Of a stretch of DNA of 64,000 nucleotides, positions 49,236 through 59,481 are shown piece after piece. The position numbers were made by a program, and so were the translations under genes. The notes under the pieces were generated by a model that was given only the letters and a program-made list of their open reading frames with translations, searched no databases and was not told the DNA's origin. How positions within the stretch are numbered: position 1 is the stretch's first letter; every line of letters starts with the position of its first letter. The stretch covers positions 1 to 64,000 of the forward strand of contig JANSYQ010000002.1 in NCBI GenBank assembly GCA_024742305.1. The letters are read 5' to 3'. This stretch comes from a bacterium. Lineage in GTDB: Bacteria; Bacteroidota; Bacteroidia; Flavobacteriales_D; Crocinitomicaceae.

Positions 49236-49375
49236 GGTCATCGAGCTTGTCGAGATGCCAATGTGCTAGACTTTAGTCCGTCAAAAGCACGGTAATTCAT
49301 TCAAAGGACAATTTAGTATCAGGATTACAGCGTGAGATCGAAATTCATAACGGCATCTCGACAAGCTCGATGACC
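49236..49375. repeat. Perfect 24-bp inverted repeats (GGTCATCGAGCTTGTCGAGATGCC) bracketing 92 bp
   Basis: 49236-49259 and its exact reverse complement at 49352-49375. Confidence 0.95.
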
Positions 49376-49416
49376 GTTATCCTCTTAAAAACAATAAAAC
49401 TGTAATGTTTTATCGT

Positions 49417-49893
49417 CTACAAGCCCAACAAATGCTCCTCTACCCAAGCATGCAAGCGCAACTCCTCTTCAAAGCGCTCCAACGAGCCAATGAGCATGCT
49501 TCCAAAAGGATTCTTTGCATAACGTCCGCTCTTCAATAACTGGATAATTTCTACAAGAAACGGCTCCTGATCTTCGTGGGAAATGAGATGTGTATTCTCC
49601 TCTATATTTCCTGAAAGGGCTTGCGGGTACAATACTTGCTCCTCGTGCTTCATGTGCCATTGCATTTCCAATTGGAACTTTTGGAACAAATTGAACACCG
49701 CCGTCAAAGCTGGAGAATTGGGATACAACTTTATCAACCCTAAGAACTGCTGTTCAATCTTAGGTATATCGCGCTCCAAATAACGAACATGCGCATCCTT
49801 TAAGTAGTGAACGATCTCAACATTCGATCCCTCCAAAAGGTGAACGGGTACATCAATAAACTGAACGAGATTTTTGGATGGCGTGTAAGACAT
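49417..49893 (-). CDS. Hemerythrin-like domain protein
   Basis: HYLKDAHVRYLERDIPKIE...QWHMKHEEQVLYPQ...HEDQEPF...LHAWVEEHLL. Confidence 0.7.
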   Translation of the reverse strand: MSYTPSKNLVQFIDVPVHLLEGSNVEIVHYLKDAHVRYLERDIPKIEQQFLGLIKLYPNSPALTAVFNLFQKFQLEMQWHMKHEEQVLYPQALSGNIEENTHLISHEDQEPFLVEIIQLLKSGRYAKNPFGSMLIGSLERFEEELRLHAWVEEHLLGL

Positions 49894-50000
49894 GAAATTG
49901 CAGATTTAGCGTGTTTTCTCAAAGTTAGGGCAATCCACCCTTCAAAGCAATACCGCATTTCAGGTATAATTTATCTGTATATTTCCGAAAAATCCAATTT

Positions 50001-50432
50001 ATGCTGACACGCGAAGAACAAGTCGCCTTTTGTGAAAAGTGTACCAACCGAAAGCCTTCCATGCAAGGTCTGCTCTGTAAGCTTACTGATGAAAAAGCCA
50101 CGTTTGAAGAAACCTGTCCCGATTTCGAATTGGACGAATTAGAACAATTCAACTTGGAAAAACAACGTCGTGATGCAAAGTATGGAGATGCGCCGGGAGC
50201 TGAAATCGAAGTGGGTGTCTTAAATGGTGGAATCATTGGTGGTTCACTTGCTATAATTGGCTCCATCGTATGGTTCTTCGGTGCTTGGATCTACATGGAC
50301 ATTATCTTCTTCTATCCACCGGTTTTATTGGTGATTGGAATTGTTGCCCTTGTCCGAGGCATTCAGGCTCAAAAAGAGAAAAAAAGAAAAGCGGCAAGAC
50401 AAGACAATGTTTTAGACGCCGAATTAGATTAA
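50001..50432 (+). CDS. Small membrane protein with N-terminal Cys motif
   Basis: FCEKCTNRKPSMQGLLCKLTDEKATFEETCPDF then two TM helices. Confidence 0.6.
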   Translation: MLTREEQVAFCEKCTNRKPSMQGLLCKLTDEKATFEETCPDFELDELEQFNLEKQRRDAKYGDAPGAEIEVGVLNGGIIGGSLAIIGSIVWFFGAWIYMDIIFFYPPVLLVIGIVALVRGIQAQKEKKRKAARQDNVLDAELD

Positions 50433-50644
50433 AACCAATACCGCGATTATGGTATTCTTCATTAAATCCTAATGAAGGTTTTGTAAACACTTTTCCGTAT
50501 ATTCGGCTCTATATAACTGTAATACTGACACTTACAAATATTTCTTATTTAGAATAATTTTAAATACCACATTTAGGGTATTGTGAAAACTGCCCCTCGT
50601 TCATTTCTTTGTACCGGATTAATTATTCGGCAAAAAACAGAAAA

Positions 50645-51796
50645 ATGAAGATTACTTACTTGACAATCGTTCTTGTAGCAGGTGCACTAACCTTCACCTC
50701 ATGTAAAAAGAAAGGATGTACTGATCCTACCGCATTAAACTATGATGCCAGCGCAGAAAAAGATGACGGCTCATGCGAGGAAGATCCAGGACCTTCTTAC
50801 ACAACACCTTCAACTTATGTATTTACCGATGCCAACGGAAACAACACCGTGGCGTATCAAGGTCAAACAGACCGATTGAATCAATTGAGCGAAATGACCG
50901 CACTGATGGGAACGGGAACTTCGGCTCCAGTAGATGCACAAGCATTGAAAGACATGTTTGCAAATGTAGGCGATAACGGTAACGGCAACTTCACTTTCAC
51001 CTCAACTAAACAATTAAAGAACAAAACATTCCCGGCAGATCAAGCCCTATTTGAAGGATGGATGGACGATTTCGCAGCAGCGAGTCAATCACATGCCATG
51101 ACCGCTTCTGATGGACAAGCTGGAACGTTGACAACCAATTCAGGCTCTACGTACTTGTTCGATGAAAACGGAATCGAACACAAGCAATTCATCGAAAAAG
51201 GATTGATGGGAGCTACATTTATGTACCAAGCATTAGTAGTGTATTTTGGAGATGGCAAAATGAACGTGGACAACACTACTGCCGAAGATCCTGCCAATGG
51301 AGCGTACTACACTGCTATGGAGCACCACTTCGATGAGGCTTTCGGATACTTCGGAGTTGATGTAGACTTCCCGGCGAACATTCCTGATCGTTTTTGGGGG
51401 AAATACTGCAACCAGCAGGATCCATTGATCAACTGCAACGAGGACATGATGAACAACTTCTTGAAAGGACGTGCAGCCATTACTGGCAACGTACTTTCAG
51501 ATCGTGATGCTGCAATTTCAGCGCTAAGAACAGAGTGGGAAGATATCTCAGCATACCAAACAGTAAAATACATCAACGATTGTTTGAATTACTTCGGATC
51601 AGACGACGCGGCTTTCCTTCACGCATTGGCAGAGGCGTACGCCTTCGCTTGGAACTTGCGCTATGCTCCTACAGAAACACGTCGTATGACAACTACAGAG
51701 CACGCTGATTTGATGTCTTTGTTCCCCACTAACTTTTGGAATACAACGATCACCGATTTGAACAACATCAAAAACGCTATCGAAGCAAAGTATTAA
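50645..51796 (+). CDS. DUF4856 lipoprotein
   Basis: Lipobox TFTSCKKK; GCTDPTALNYDASAEKDDGSCEE; TYVFTDANGNNTVAYQGQTDRLNQL; ATG 50645. Confidence 0.8.
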   Translation: MKITYLTIVLVAGALTFTSCKKKGCTDPTALNYDASAEKDDGSCEEDPGPSYTTPSTYVFTDANGNNTVAYQGQTDRLNQLSEMTALMGTGTSAPVDAQALKDMFANVGDNGNGNFTFTSTKQLKNKTFPADQALFEGWMDDFAAASQSHAMTASDGQAGTLTTNSGSTYLFDENGIEHKQFIEKGLMGATFMYQALVVYFGDGKMNVDNTTAEDPANGAYYTAMEHHFDEAFGYFGVDVDFPANIPDRFWGKYCNQQDPLINCNEDMMNNFLKGRAAITGNVLSDRDAAISALRTEWEDISAYQTVKYINDCLNYFGSDDAAFLHALAEAYAFAWNLRYAPTETRRMTTTEHADLMSLFPTNFWNTTITDLNNIKNAIEAKY

Positions 51797-51853
51797 TAAT
51801 TGAAAATGTAAAATGCTTCTCAATTTTTCTTTTTCAATTTTCAATTAATTCAA

Positions 51854-52912
51854 ATGACTTTCAAACGACTTTCAATCATAGGCTTACTAGCTGTTCTCAC
51901 CTTGGGAACAGCCGTGAGCTGTAAACCAGATCCGGAACCAACACCTGACTTTGACAAGGCATCTTTGTTGACCAACATTGCGGACAGTCAAATAATTCCA
52001 GCCTTGGATGATTTTGACACGAAGCTTGGTACTTTGGAAACGGATTATTTGGCATTTCAAGCCAACCCAAATGCTACCACGCTAGAAACCGTGCGCAATA
52101 GTTGGAAAAATGCCTACATCTCATGGCAAAAAGTAAAAATCTACGATTTCGGGCCGGTGCGAGATTATGCATTGAAAGGAGCAACCGGAACATTCCCAAC
52201 GGACACAACGAAAATCAACAACAACATCGCCTCCGGTTCTTACACACTGGGAACAGCGGCTAACGTTGACGCCATCGGATTGCCTTCCTTGGATTACTTG
52301 CTGTATCGAAATGACGCACTGAACACGCTAACCAACAATGCTAATGCCATGCAATATGGTCTGGATGTGGTTCAGAAAATGAAAACAGAAGTTGCCGCAG
52401 TGAAATCACAGTGGTCGTCTTACCGTTCAACGTTCATTGCATCTACGGGAACGGAAACCACTTCTTCCTTCTCAGAATTTGTCAATGAATTCAACCGCGA
52501 TTACGAATTAGCGAAAAATGCCAAGGTGGGCATTCCCATTGGAAAGCAAAGCTTGGACATCGCTCTACCTGAATATATCGAGGCGCGCTACTCCGGAATT
52601 TCATTTGATCTTTTGGAAGCAAGCATCATCGCTTTGAAAAATGCGTACACGGGAGGAGCTGGCGTTGGTTTCGATGACTATTTACTCCACTTGGAACGCA
52701 GCGAATTGAACAATACTATTAATGCCAACTTCGACGGGATTCTTGCCAAGATTGACACGTTCAACGGAACATTGGAGGAAGAAACGGCGAACAACTGGTC
52801 GGAAATGAATGATTTGTACACACTCTTGCAAGGACAGGTGGTGTATTTAAAAACGGATATGACGTCCGCATTTGGAGTTCTAATTACGTATCAAGACAAC
52901 GACGGTGATTAA
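51854..52912 (+). CDS. Imelysin (peptidase M75-like) family lipoprotein
   Basis: Lipobox; ETVRNSWKNAYISWQKVKIYDFGPV; GLPSLDYLLY. Confidence 0.9.
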   Translation: MTFKRLSIIGLLAVLTLGTAVSCKPDPEPTPDFDKASLLTNIADSQIIPALDDFDTKLGTLETDYLAFQANPNATTLETVRNSWKNAYISWQKVKIYDFGPVRDYALKGATGTFPTDTTKINNNIASGSYTLGTAANVDAIGLPSLDYLLYRNDALNTLTNNANAMQYGLDVVQKMKTEVAAVKSQWSSYRSTFIASTGTETTSSFSEFVNEFNRDYELAKNAKVGIPIGKQSLDIALPEYIEARYSGISFDLLEASIIALKNAYTGGAGVGFDDYLLHLERSELNNTINANFDGILAKIDTFNGTLEEETANNWSEMNDLYTLLQGQVVYLKTDMTSAFGVLITYQDNDGD

Positions 52913-54281
52913 TGCGCTGAGAGATAAACTATCCTTTCACAAAGAGGTTTCCATTGCCCCACTAATTATTTTTCGAATAATTTTTGGGGCTTTGATGCTT
53001 TTTGGCGTTTTGCGCTTTATAAGCAAAGGCTGGGTGCATCAATTGTATATTGAACCTCAGTATTTCTTCGGCTATCTTGGCTTTGAATGGGTGAAACCAT
53101 TAGAGGGAAACCTCATGTATTTGCCCTTCGTTTTAATGGTGATTGCAGCCTTGGGAATTTTACTCGGCGCTTTCTATCGCATCTCAGCATTCGTATTTTT
53201 TATCTGCTTTACCTACGTGGAACTGTTAGACAAATCGAACTATCTGAACCACTATTATTTTGTGAGTTTGATGAGCTTTCTGATGGTACTGGTTCCTGCC
53301 AATCGACGTTTTTCTATTGATGCTTGGCTTCGACCTCAAATTCGACAAAAAACAACCGAGCAATGGCACATTGGTATTTTGAAGTTTCAGTTGGCCGTGG
53401 TCTACATTTTTGCTGGAATCGCAAAGCTACATGCCGATTGGTTATTCGAAGCGGAACCCCTTAGAACATGGCTTCAGGCGCATCATAACATTCCATTAGT
53501 TGGTGGACTCATGCAAGAAAAATGGCTGGCTTTCGCGTTCAGTTGGACGGGCTGCATCTACGATTTGTTCATTGTCTTCTTCCTGCTGAGTAATCGCTTT
53601 CGACCCTATGCCTACTTTTTCGTCATTTTCTTCCATGTGGTAACGTGGTACCTCTTCCCTATCGGTGTATTCCCATGGGTGATGATTTTCTCTACCTTGA
53701 TTTTCTTCCACGAAGAAACCCACCAAAAAGTACTGAACTGGCTGGAAGGATTATGGGGCAGAGCAAAAAGCTCGAAAGAGTTGATTACACAACGAAGAGG
53801 AACCTCAAAAGCGATGCGTTATTTCCTCATCGTGTTCATTGCCGCCCAATTACTGATTCCGTTTCGTTACGTTTTGTATCCCGGTGATTTGTTTTGGAAC
53901 GAAGAAGGGTTCCGGTTTTCATGGCGCGTTATGTTGATGCACAAGGAAGGATACGCCACTTTTTACTTGCATGACAAAGCTACCGGACGCGAATCGGAAA
54001 TCAACAATGCGAAGTTTTTAACGCGAACGCAAGAAGATCAAATGGCAACACAGCCAGACATGATTCTGCAATACGCCCGCATTCTCAAAAATTATTACGA
54101 CGGTAAAACCTTACACTACGGGGAGCATAAATTCAAGATTGAAGATCCTGCGATATATGCGCGCATTTATGTGTCCTTGAATGGACGTCCGTCACAGCTT
54201 TTTGTGGATAAGAAACACGATTTGGCTTCATTGCCGTACAATTTAAAACACCGTAACTGGATAGAGCCTTTTCAACCGTGA
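52905..54281 (+). CDS. HTTM-domain (vitamin K-dependent gamma-carboxylase-like) membrane protein
   Basis: APLIIFRIIFGALMLFGVLRF...LDKSNYLNHYYFVSLMSFLMVLVPANRRFSID; GTG start overlapping upstream gene. Confidence 0.9.
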   Translation: MINALRDKLSFHKEVSIAPLIIFRIIFGALMLFGVLRFISKGWVHQLYIEPQYFFGYLGFEWVKPLEGNLMYLPFVLMVIAALGILLGAFYRISAFVFFICFTYVELLDKSNYLNHYYFVSLMSFLMVLVPANRRFSIDAWLRPQIRQKTTEQWHIGILKFQLAVVYIFAGIAKLHADWLFEAEPLRTWLQAHHNIPLVGGLMQEKWLAFAFSWTGCIYDLFIVFFLLSNRFRPYAYFFVIFFHVVTWYLFPIGVFPWVMIFSTLIFFHEETHQKVLNWLEGLWGRAKSSKELITQRRGTSKAMRYFLIVFIAAQLLIPFRYVLYPGDLFWNEEGFRFSWRVMLMHKEGYATFYLHDKATGRESEINNAKFLTRTQEDQMATQPDMILQYARILKNYYDGKTLHYGEHKFKIEDPAIYARIYVSLNGRPSQLFVDKKHDLASLPYNLKHRNWIEPFQP

Positions 54282-56668
54282 AATTCCTTCTGTACATAGC
54301 ATTTTTGACAATGGCGCTCTCCAGTTGGGGGCAACTTTCCGGTACCGTAATGGATACCAAAGGCGGAACAATTCCGGGAGTTCGAATTAAAAATATGAAC
54401 GCAGATATTTTGTGCGATGCCGATCTTGATGGTAAGTTCAAATTGAAAGGAAACATTGGTGATACCTTGCGTTTTTCCATGCACGGATTCGATACCACCT
54501 ATATTGCGTTTGATAAATCGAATAAAACGATTACCCTAATGTCCGTTCAAGATATCGGTGAAGTGAACGTGATCCGAAAACGTCTAGCGGATTTCGATGT
54601 GGGTTACTTGCCTCCGATCAAAGGCGTTCAGATTTACACAGGAACGGGACAAATCATTAAACTGGATCGACTCAATGGAGCAAAGTCTGCCGCAAATCCG
54701 CGGGAAATGTTTGCCAAAATTCCAGGGTTGAATATTTGGGAAAGCGATGGAGCCGGAATTCAAATTGGAATTGGTGGGCGTGGATTGAGCCCGAATCGAA
54801 CGGCGAATTTCAATACGCGTCAAAACGGTCACGATATTAGTGCCGATGCATTAGGATACCCCGAAAGTTACTACACACCACCGTTTGAAGCGCTGGAATC
54901 TGTGGAGATAATTCGCGGATCGGCGGCCTTGCAATTCGGAACGCAATTCGGTGGATTGTTGAACTTCATCATCAAAGAACCACCAACAACAACTCCTTTC
55001 GAATTTACGACAAGAAATACGGTAGGGACCTACGGATATTTCGGCACGTTTAATCGCATTGCAGGATCTAAAAACCGATTCTTCTATCAAGTGTACCACC
55101 AATACAAGCGTGGCGATGGCTACCGGGAGAACAGCGAGTTCAATCAGCACCAATTGTTTGGTCAGATTGGCTATCATATCACCGAAAGAACTAAAGTCCG
55201 TTTGGAGTACACGCACATGAATTACTTGGCGCGTCAAGCCGGTGGACTTTCCGATTTACAATTCGAACAGAACCCGCGCCAAAGTTTGCGCGATCGCAAC
55301 TGGTTCAACGTGAACTGGAATACGCTTGCCTTCCATTTCGATCACGAGTTCTCGGACCAGGCTTACTTAAACGTTCGCGCTTTTGGAATGCATTCCAGCC
55401 GTAAGACTCTTGGTTTCCTCGGGAAAATCACGCAACAAGATCCGGGAGGTGCACGTGAAATGCTGTCAGGTGACTTTCAAAATGCTGGTGTTGAAGCCCG
55501 TTTCTTGCGTCGCTACATTCCGAATCAAGGGAAAGATATTCGTGGTGCGGTGTTGCTCGGTGGACGCTACTATCAAGGACAAACGATTGCCAATCAAGGA
55601 ATTGCAACCGATGGAAACGATGCCGATTTCACGTATCAAAACCCCAATGACTTGGAAGGTTCCTCGTTCACTTATCCCTCTCAAAATGCCTCGCTCTTTG
55701 CAGAAAATATCTTGTTCATTGGCAAAAAATTAACGCTCAATGCCGGAGTTCGTTTGGAGCACATCAACAGCGGTTCGGGCGGTTATTACAAACAGTATTT
55801 GATTCATCCGGTGAACAACGATACGCTGAATATTTACACGCGCACGGATTCCAACGTCGTCTCTCGTCAAGTGCCATTATTCGGTGGAGGACTTTCTTAC
55901 AAGGTGTCGAAACGTGCTAAATTGTACACCAATTTTACGCAGAATTACCGCGCCATCAACTTTACCGACATCCGCGTGAATAACCCCAACGTGGTGGTAG
56001 ACAGCACCATGCGTGATGAATATGGCTACACTGCCGAACTTGGTTTCCGAGGAATGAAAAAGGATTACTGGATCTACGATATTGCAGGATTCTATGTCTT
56101 TTACGGCGATAAAATCGGGTTGGCTCCAAAGCCGGGAACGGTGTTGAAAGAGCGCACAAATATTGGCGATGCCCGTAATTTTGGCGTGGAAATTTTTAGT
56201 GAGTTCGACTTCGTGAAAGCCTTAACGGATTCATCGAATCATTCTCTTTCTTTGTTCGTTAATGCGGCGTACATCAATGCCAAGTACATTCGTTCGAAAG
56301 AACCCAACTTTGTCGATAAGCAAGTGGAATACGTGAGTCCAGTCATTTTAAAATCTGGATTGCGGTATCGCTACAAAACGTGGAGTTTCCAAGTGCAGGG
56401 AAGCTATAACGCAGCGCAATTTGCTGATGCTTCGAATTCGGTAGTGCCTTCAGGCGATGCCGTCATAGGCGAAGTGCCTGCGTATTACGTGTTCGACATG
56501 TCCGGTCGCTACACGTTTCCAAAGTATTTCCAAGTGGAATTTGGCGTGAACAACTTCACCAACCAATCCTACTTTACCCGAAGAGCGACGGGCTACCCTG
56601 GGCCGGGAATTTTACCATCGGATGGCATCACGGCGTATGTCACCGTTCAATTCAAAATCAGTAAATAA
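54278..56668 (+). CDS. TonB-dependent receptor (FecA-like)
   Basis: Plug FAKIPGLNIWESDGAGIQIGIGGRGLSPNRTANFNTRQNGHDISADALGYPESYYTPPFEALESVEIIRGSAALQFGTQFGGLLNF; C-terminal barrel strand. Confidence 0.93.
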   Translation: MKFLLYIAFLTMALSSWGQLSGTVMDTKGGTIPGVRIKNMNADILCDADLDGKFKLKGNIGDTLRFSMHGFDTTYIAFDKSNKTITLMSVQDIGEVNVIRKRLADFDVGYLPPIKGVQIYTGTGQIIKLDRLNGAKSAANPREMFAKIPGLNIWESDGAGIQIGIGGRGLSPNRTANFNTRQNGHDISADALGYPESYYTPPFEALESVEIIRGSAALQFGTQFGGLLNFIIKEPPTTTPFEFTTRNTVGTYGYFGTFNRIAGSKNRFFYQVYHQYKRGDGYRENSEFNQHQLFGQIGYHITERTKVRLEYTHMNYLARQAGGLSDLQFEQNPRQSLRDRNWFNVNWNTLAFHFDHEFSDQAYLNVRAFGMHSSRKTLGFLGKITQQDPGGAREMLSGDFQNAGVEARFLRRYIPNQGKDIRGAVLLGGRYYQGQTIANQGIATDGNDADFTYQNPNDLEGSSFTYPSQNASLFAENILFIGKKLTLNAGVRLEHINSGSGGYYKQYLIHPVNNDTLNIYTRTDSNVVSRQVPLFGGGLSYKVSKRAKLYTNFTQNYRAINFTDIRVNNPNVVVDSTMRDEYGYTAELGFRGMKKDYWIYDIAGFYVFYGDKIGLAPKPGTVLKERTNIGDARNFGVEIFSEFDFVKALTDSSNHSLSLFVNAAYINAKYIRSKEPNFVDKQVEYVSPVILKSGLRYRYKTWSFQVQGSYNAAQFADASNSVVPSGDAVIGEVPAYYVFDMSGRYTFPKYFQVEFGVNNFTNQSYFTRRATGYPGPGILPSDGITAYVTVQFKISK

Positions 56669-57545
56669 GCGGAAGTTTGTCGGAGATTACCCGAAGACTT
56701 TTCACGCGATCAACAATCAGCTCTCCATCCACCTCCATTTGAATCGTAGGGTGCAACTGTTGAAATTCGACTTGTGATGCAGCGGAATAGGTCAATTGAC
56801 GATGTTGAATGTGACGTCCTTTTTTTAGATCACCCAACTTTGATGCGTAGGTCAAAAGTGAAACGTCCCCAACGATGGTAATTCCCAAATCGCCGCTGTT
56901 TAGCGATGCTTCCGGATGAATTGTCAATCCGTAGCCGAAATCGCGCCCGTTGCAAAAGGCGATTAACAACGCTTTTCCTTCCCAGCTTTCTCCATTCAAA
57001 AGCAGTTGCACTTTGCGCTTCCGATAACTCAAAAAAGCACGAATAATCGCCAATGAATACGCCAGTTTGCCGCGTATGCCCTTTTTTCGTTGTCGCTCTA
57101 AAAGCTGCACCACTTTTGCTCCGAAACCTAGGTCGGCAATGTTCAAAAAAGCACGCTCGCCAGCATCCATTTCCACCAATCCGTAATCGACGTGCTTCAC
57201 GTTCAGCGCCTCTAGGTTGTACACAAAAACTCTTGGGTCGAAGGGCTGCAACATCCGTTGGAAATCATTTCCGGTGCCGTCAGGAAGAATACCAATAGCG
57301 CAACATTCTGGTTGTGATTGATGCCATCCATTCAAAACTTCATTGCACGTACCATCGCCACCCACCGCAATAATCACTTGTTTGGATTGTGACCACGCTC
57401 GCGCTATTTCGATGGCGTGTTTGGAATATTGCGTGGTACTTACCTCGGTTTCCAATCGCGGGGAGTTTTGCGCCAATTGGATAGTTTGCAGAGCTTTTTC
57501 ACTTTGCTTCCTTGAACCATTGACTATAAACCCGACGCGAATCAT
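56658..57545 (-). CDS. Diacylglycerol kinase-type lipid kinase
   Basis: VIIAVGGDGTCNEVLNGW; IGILPDGTGNDFQRML. Confidence 0.93.
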   Translation of the reverse strand: MIRVGFIVNGSRKQSEKALQTIQLAQNSPRLETEVSTTQYSKHAIEIARAWSQSKQVIIAVGGDGTCNEVLNGWHQSQPECCAIGILPDGTGNDFQRMLQPFDPRVFVYNLEALNVKHVDYGLVEMDAGERAFLNIADLGFGAKVVQLLERQRKKGIRGKLAYSLAIIRAFLSYRKRKVQLLLNGESWEGKALLIAFCNGRDFGYGLTIHPEASLNSGDLGITIVGDVSLLTYASKLGDLKKGRHIQHRQLTYSAASQVEFQQLHPTIQMEVDGELIVDRVKSLRVISDKLPLIY

Positions 57546-57707
57546 TGCAGTACAAGGTACTTAATTTCGGTGAGTGAGATTTCGAAGGGGGTTATTCTTA
57601 GTATTCACTACAGCTCCTGCACCGGAGCCATACCTTCGCAAGGCTTTGACGGAAAATTAGGGAATTATAAGGGTGAAGACATTGCCAAGCCAAGTCGCTA
57701 TATTTTG

Positions 57708-57741
57708 TCACCCTCCCGAGACCTCCCTCTAGGGAGGAGGG
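57708..57741. repeat. GC-rich palindrome TCACCCTCC...CCTCCCTCTAGGGAGGAGGG, same family as ~4092
   Basis: Matches the reverse complement of 4091-4127 in layout. Confidence 0.7.
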
Positions 57742-57763
57742 AATTTATCCTTGACTGACGAAC

Positions 57764-58930
57764 TCATCTACCCGGCGGTTTCAACTCTTCCAAAGTCAAG
57801 AATCCGTCCTTGTTCTGATCTACCCGGTCAAAGTCGTTTTGCAACGGACCACGTGCTTCGGAGCGCTCAATTTTTCCATCGCCGTTGGTGTCCATCATTT
57901 TCATTAGCTCCTTTGGGTCAGGTCTATCTCCACCGCGCGGCATTCTCGGTGGTGGTCCGCTGGTGTTTTGTCTGCCATTCATTCCAACAACAGTCAACGG
58001 TCCATTTTTGAAATCTTCACTGGGACCGCCTTTAAAACAGATGGGCGTAGACGGAAAGTTATCCGTGATTACGTAGTAATATTCGTTGTCGCTTTCTAGT
58101 GTTTTTCCAAATCTTCCATTACAGGGATCAAGCTCAGACGTTCCTTCCACGTATTCGTAATCTTGAAAGTAGGTGCCGTCGTATTCACCATCTGGAGCCG
58201 CTTTCCCATCCCCTGGACGTTCACCTTCTTTCAAACGGTAGCCGCTTTCGTATGCTGTAATTTCACCCGATTCGTTGTAGCCCCACTTGTAATAAATTGG
58301 GTATCCGTCAGCGGCGTAACCCACTTTGATCATCTCTGATCCGTCCGCCTGAATTTCATCCAAATAAGCACTCGGCGTTCCGTGGTAGTGATATTTTCCG
58401 TTGGGTTGCACGTGTCCGTTGTTGCAGTCAAGACCGAGATCGACAGTACTCGTTAAGGTGGTAATATTCCACTTATAATTGGTGCCGCCCGAACCTCGGA
58501 AAAACTCTCCGGTGAACGGATCGAGCTCCACACCTGAGAACAAAACGCCCATGCGAATGCCTTGCGCCGAAATGAAATCGTCTGCTGGTGTTGGGTGCAA
58601 GGGAATTTCGTAGGTCACTTTGTGCGGTTGAATGGTATTTGGATTCCCTTGATTGGGAAACGCTCCGGTTTTGTGTTGCGGAATGCCATTCGCGGTGATG
58701 ATGCGCACACCTCTCTGCTCATCAATTTCTTCCTCGTACACGTGTTCGTGCTTGGGTTCCGTTTGGCAACTTTCAGGACTGAGAAAAATGCGGAAGGTGC
58801 TGGTATCGCTTTGGTACTGCCCGAAAGCAGAAGAACTGACGATTAAAGAGAAATAAAGGAGTCGTGTCATGCTGTTATGTAAGATTGATACTCCTTGTGT
58901 TGCCGGATAGTTGGAAAACTTGTGGTTCAA
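57764..58930 (-). CDS. YHYH protein with two C-terminal EF-hands
   Basis: NGKYHYHGTPSAY...VGYAADGYPIYYKWGY; MDTNGDGKIERSEA and DQNKDGFLTLEEL. Confidence 0.88.
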   Translation of the reverse strand: MNHKFSNYPATQGVSILHNSMTRLLYFSLIVSSSAFGQYQSDTSTFRIFLSPESCQTEPKHEHVYEEEIDEQRGVRIITANGIPQHKTGAFPNQGNPNTIQPHKVTYEIPLHPTPADDFISAQGIRMGVLFSGVELDPFTGEFFRGSGGTNYKWNITTLTSTVDLGLDCNNGHVQPNGKYHYHGTPSAYLDEIQADGSEMIKVGYAADGYPIYYKWGYNESGEITAYESGYRLKEGERPGDGKAAPDGEYDGTYFQDYEYVEGTSELDPCNGRFGKTLESDNEYYYVITDNFPSTPICFKGGPSEDFKNGPLTVVGMNGRQNTSGPPPRMPRGGDRPDPKELMKMMDTNGDGKIERSEARGPLQNDFDRVDQNKDGFLTLEELKPPGR

Positions 58931-58984
58931 TATTATTCTCCAAGTTTCAAAAATTTAATCGTTCTCAAATGATTCTGGTTTTCT

Positions 58985-59389
58985 TTATGACCGTTTGCCA
59001 AATACATTCTTTGAAAAAGTTTTAAAGTAATCGTCTGCCAAATTCATTTGTTTAGAAAACAGCTTAATGTAATTCTTCAATTCAATTTCAGGAAGATACA
59101 ACACCCTCTTTTTAACGGCTTCGAACTCTTCAAAGGTATATCTTCTTGGGTTGGGATGCCCTGTTCCAAAAGTGGCTTGCGTTTCTCTAAAGAGGATAAA
59201 ATAGAACGCCTTAAACCGAAACGCATCCGACTTTAAAATCTCCAAATCTTGCTCTGAAATTGGAAACTCAACGGACAGCTCTGCATGTCCGGATGAAACC
59301 GGGAAACAATACATATAGCCCATCTCACTTTTGTAGATAAAAGGGCTGTACCCTTTGCTTAGACTGTATACTTCCGAGGCTCTACTCAT
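58985..59389 (-). CDS. Hypothetical protein
   Basis: ORF; start placed at ATG 59389 because the listed GTG 59413 lies in the hairpin element. Confidence 0.5.
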   Translation of the reverse strand: MSRASEVYSLSKGYSPFIYKSEMGYMYCFPVSSGHAELSVEFPISEQDLEILKSDAFRFKAFYFILFRETQATFGTGHPNPRRYTFEEFEAVKKRVLYLPEIELKNYIKLFSKQMNLADDYFKTFSKNVFGKRS

Positions 59390-59395
59390 GGGCGG

Positions 59396-59478
59396 GGAAT
59401 AACCGTTTTGCACTAGGTAATGTGGCGTTTTCTCTCGAGTGTAATTGTTGCGCCATTTTGCTTAGTGCATGCTATGCC
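59396..59478 (-). other. attC-like imperfect hairpin 2 (downstream of TIR gene)
   Basis: GCACTAGGTAATGTGGCG (59410-59427) pairs with 59451-59468 at 14/18 Watson-Crick; shares AACCGTTTTGC and TAATGTGGC with hairpin 1. Confidence 0.5.
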
Positions 59479-59481
59479 TAT

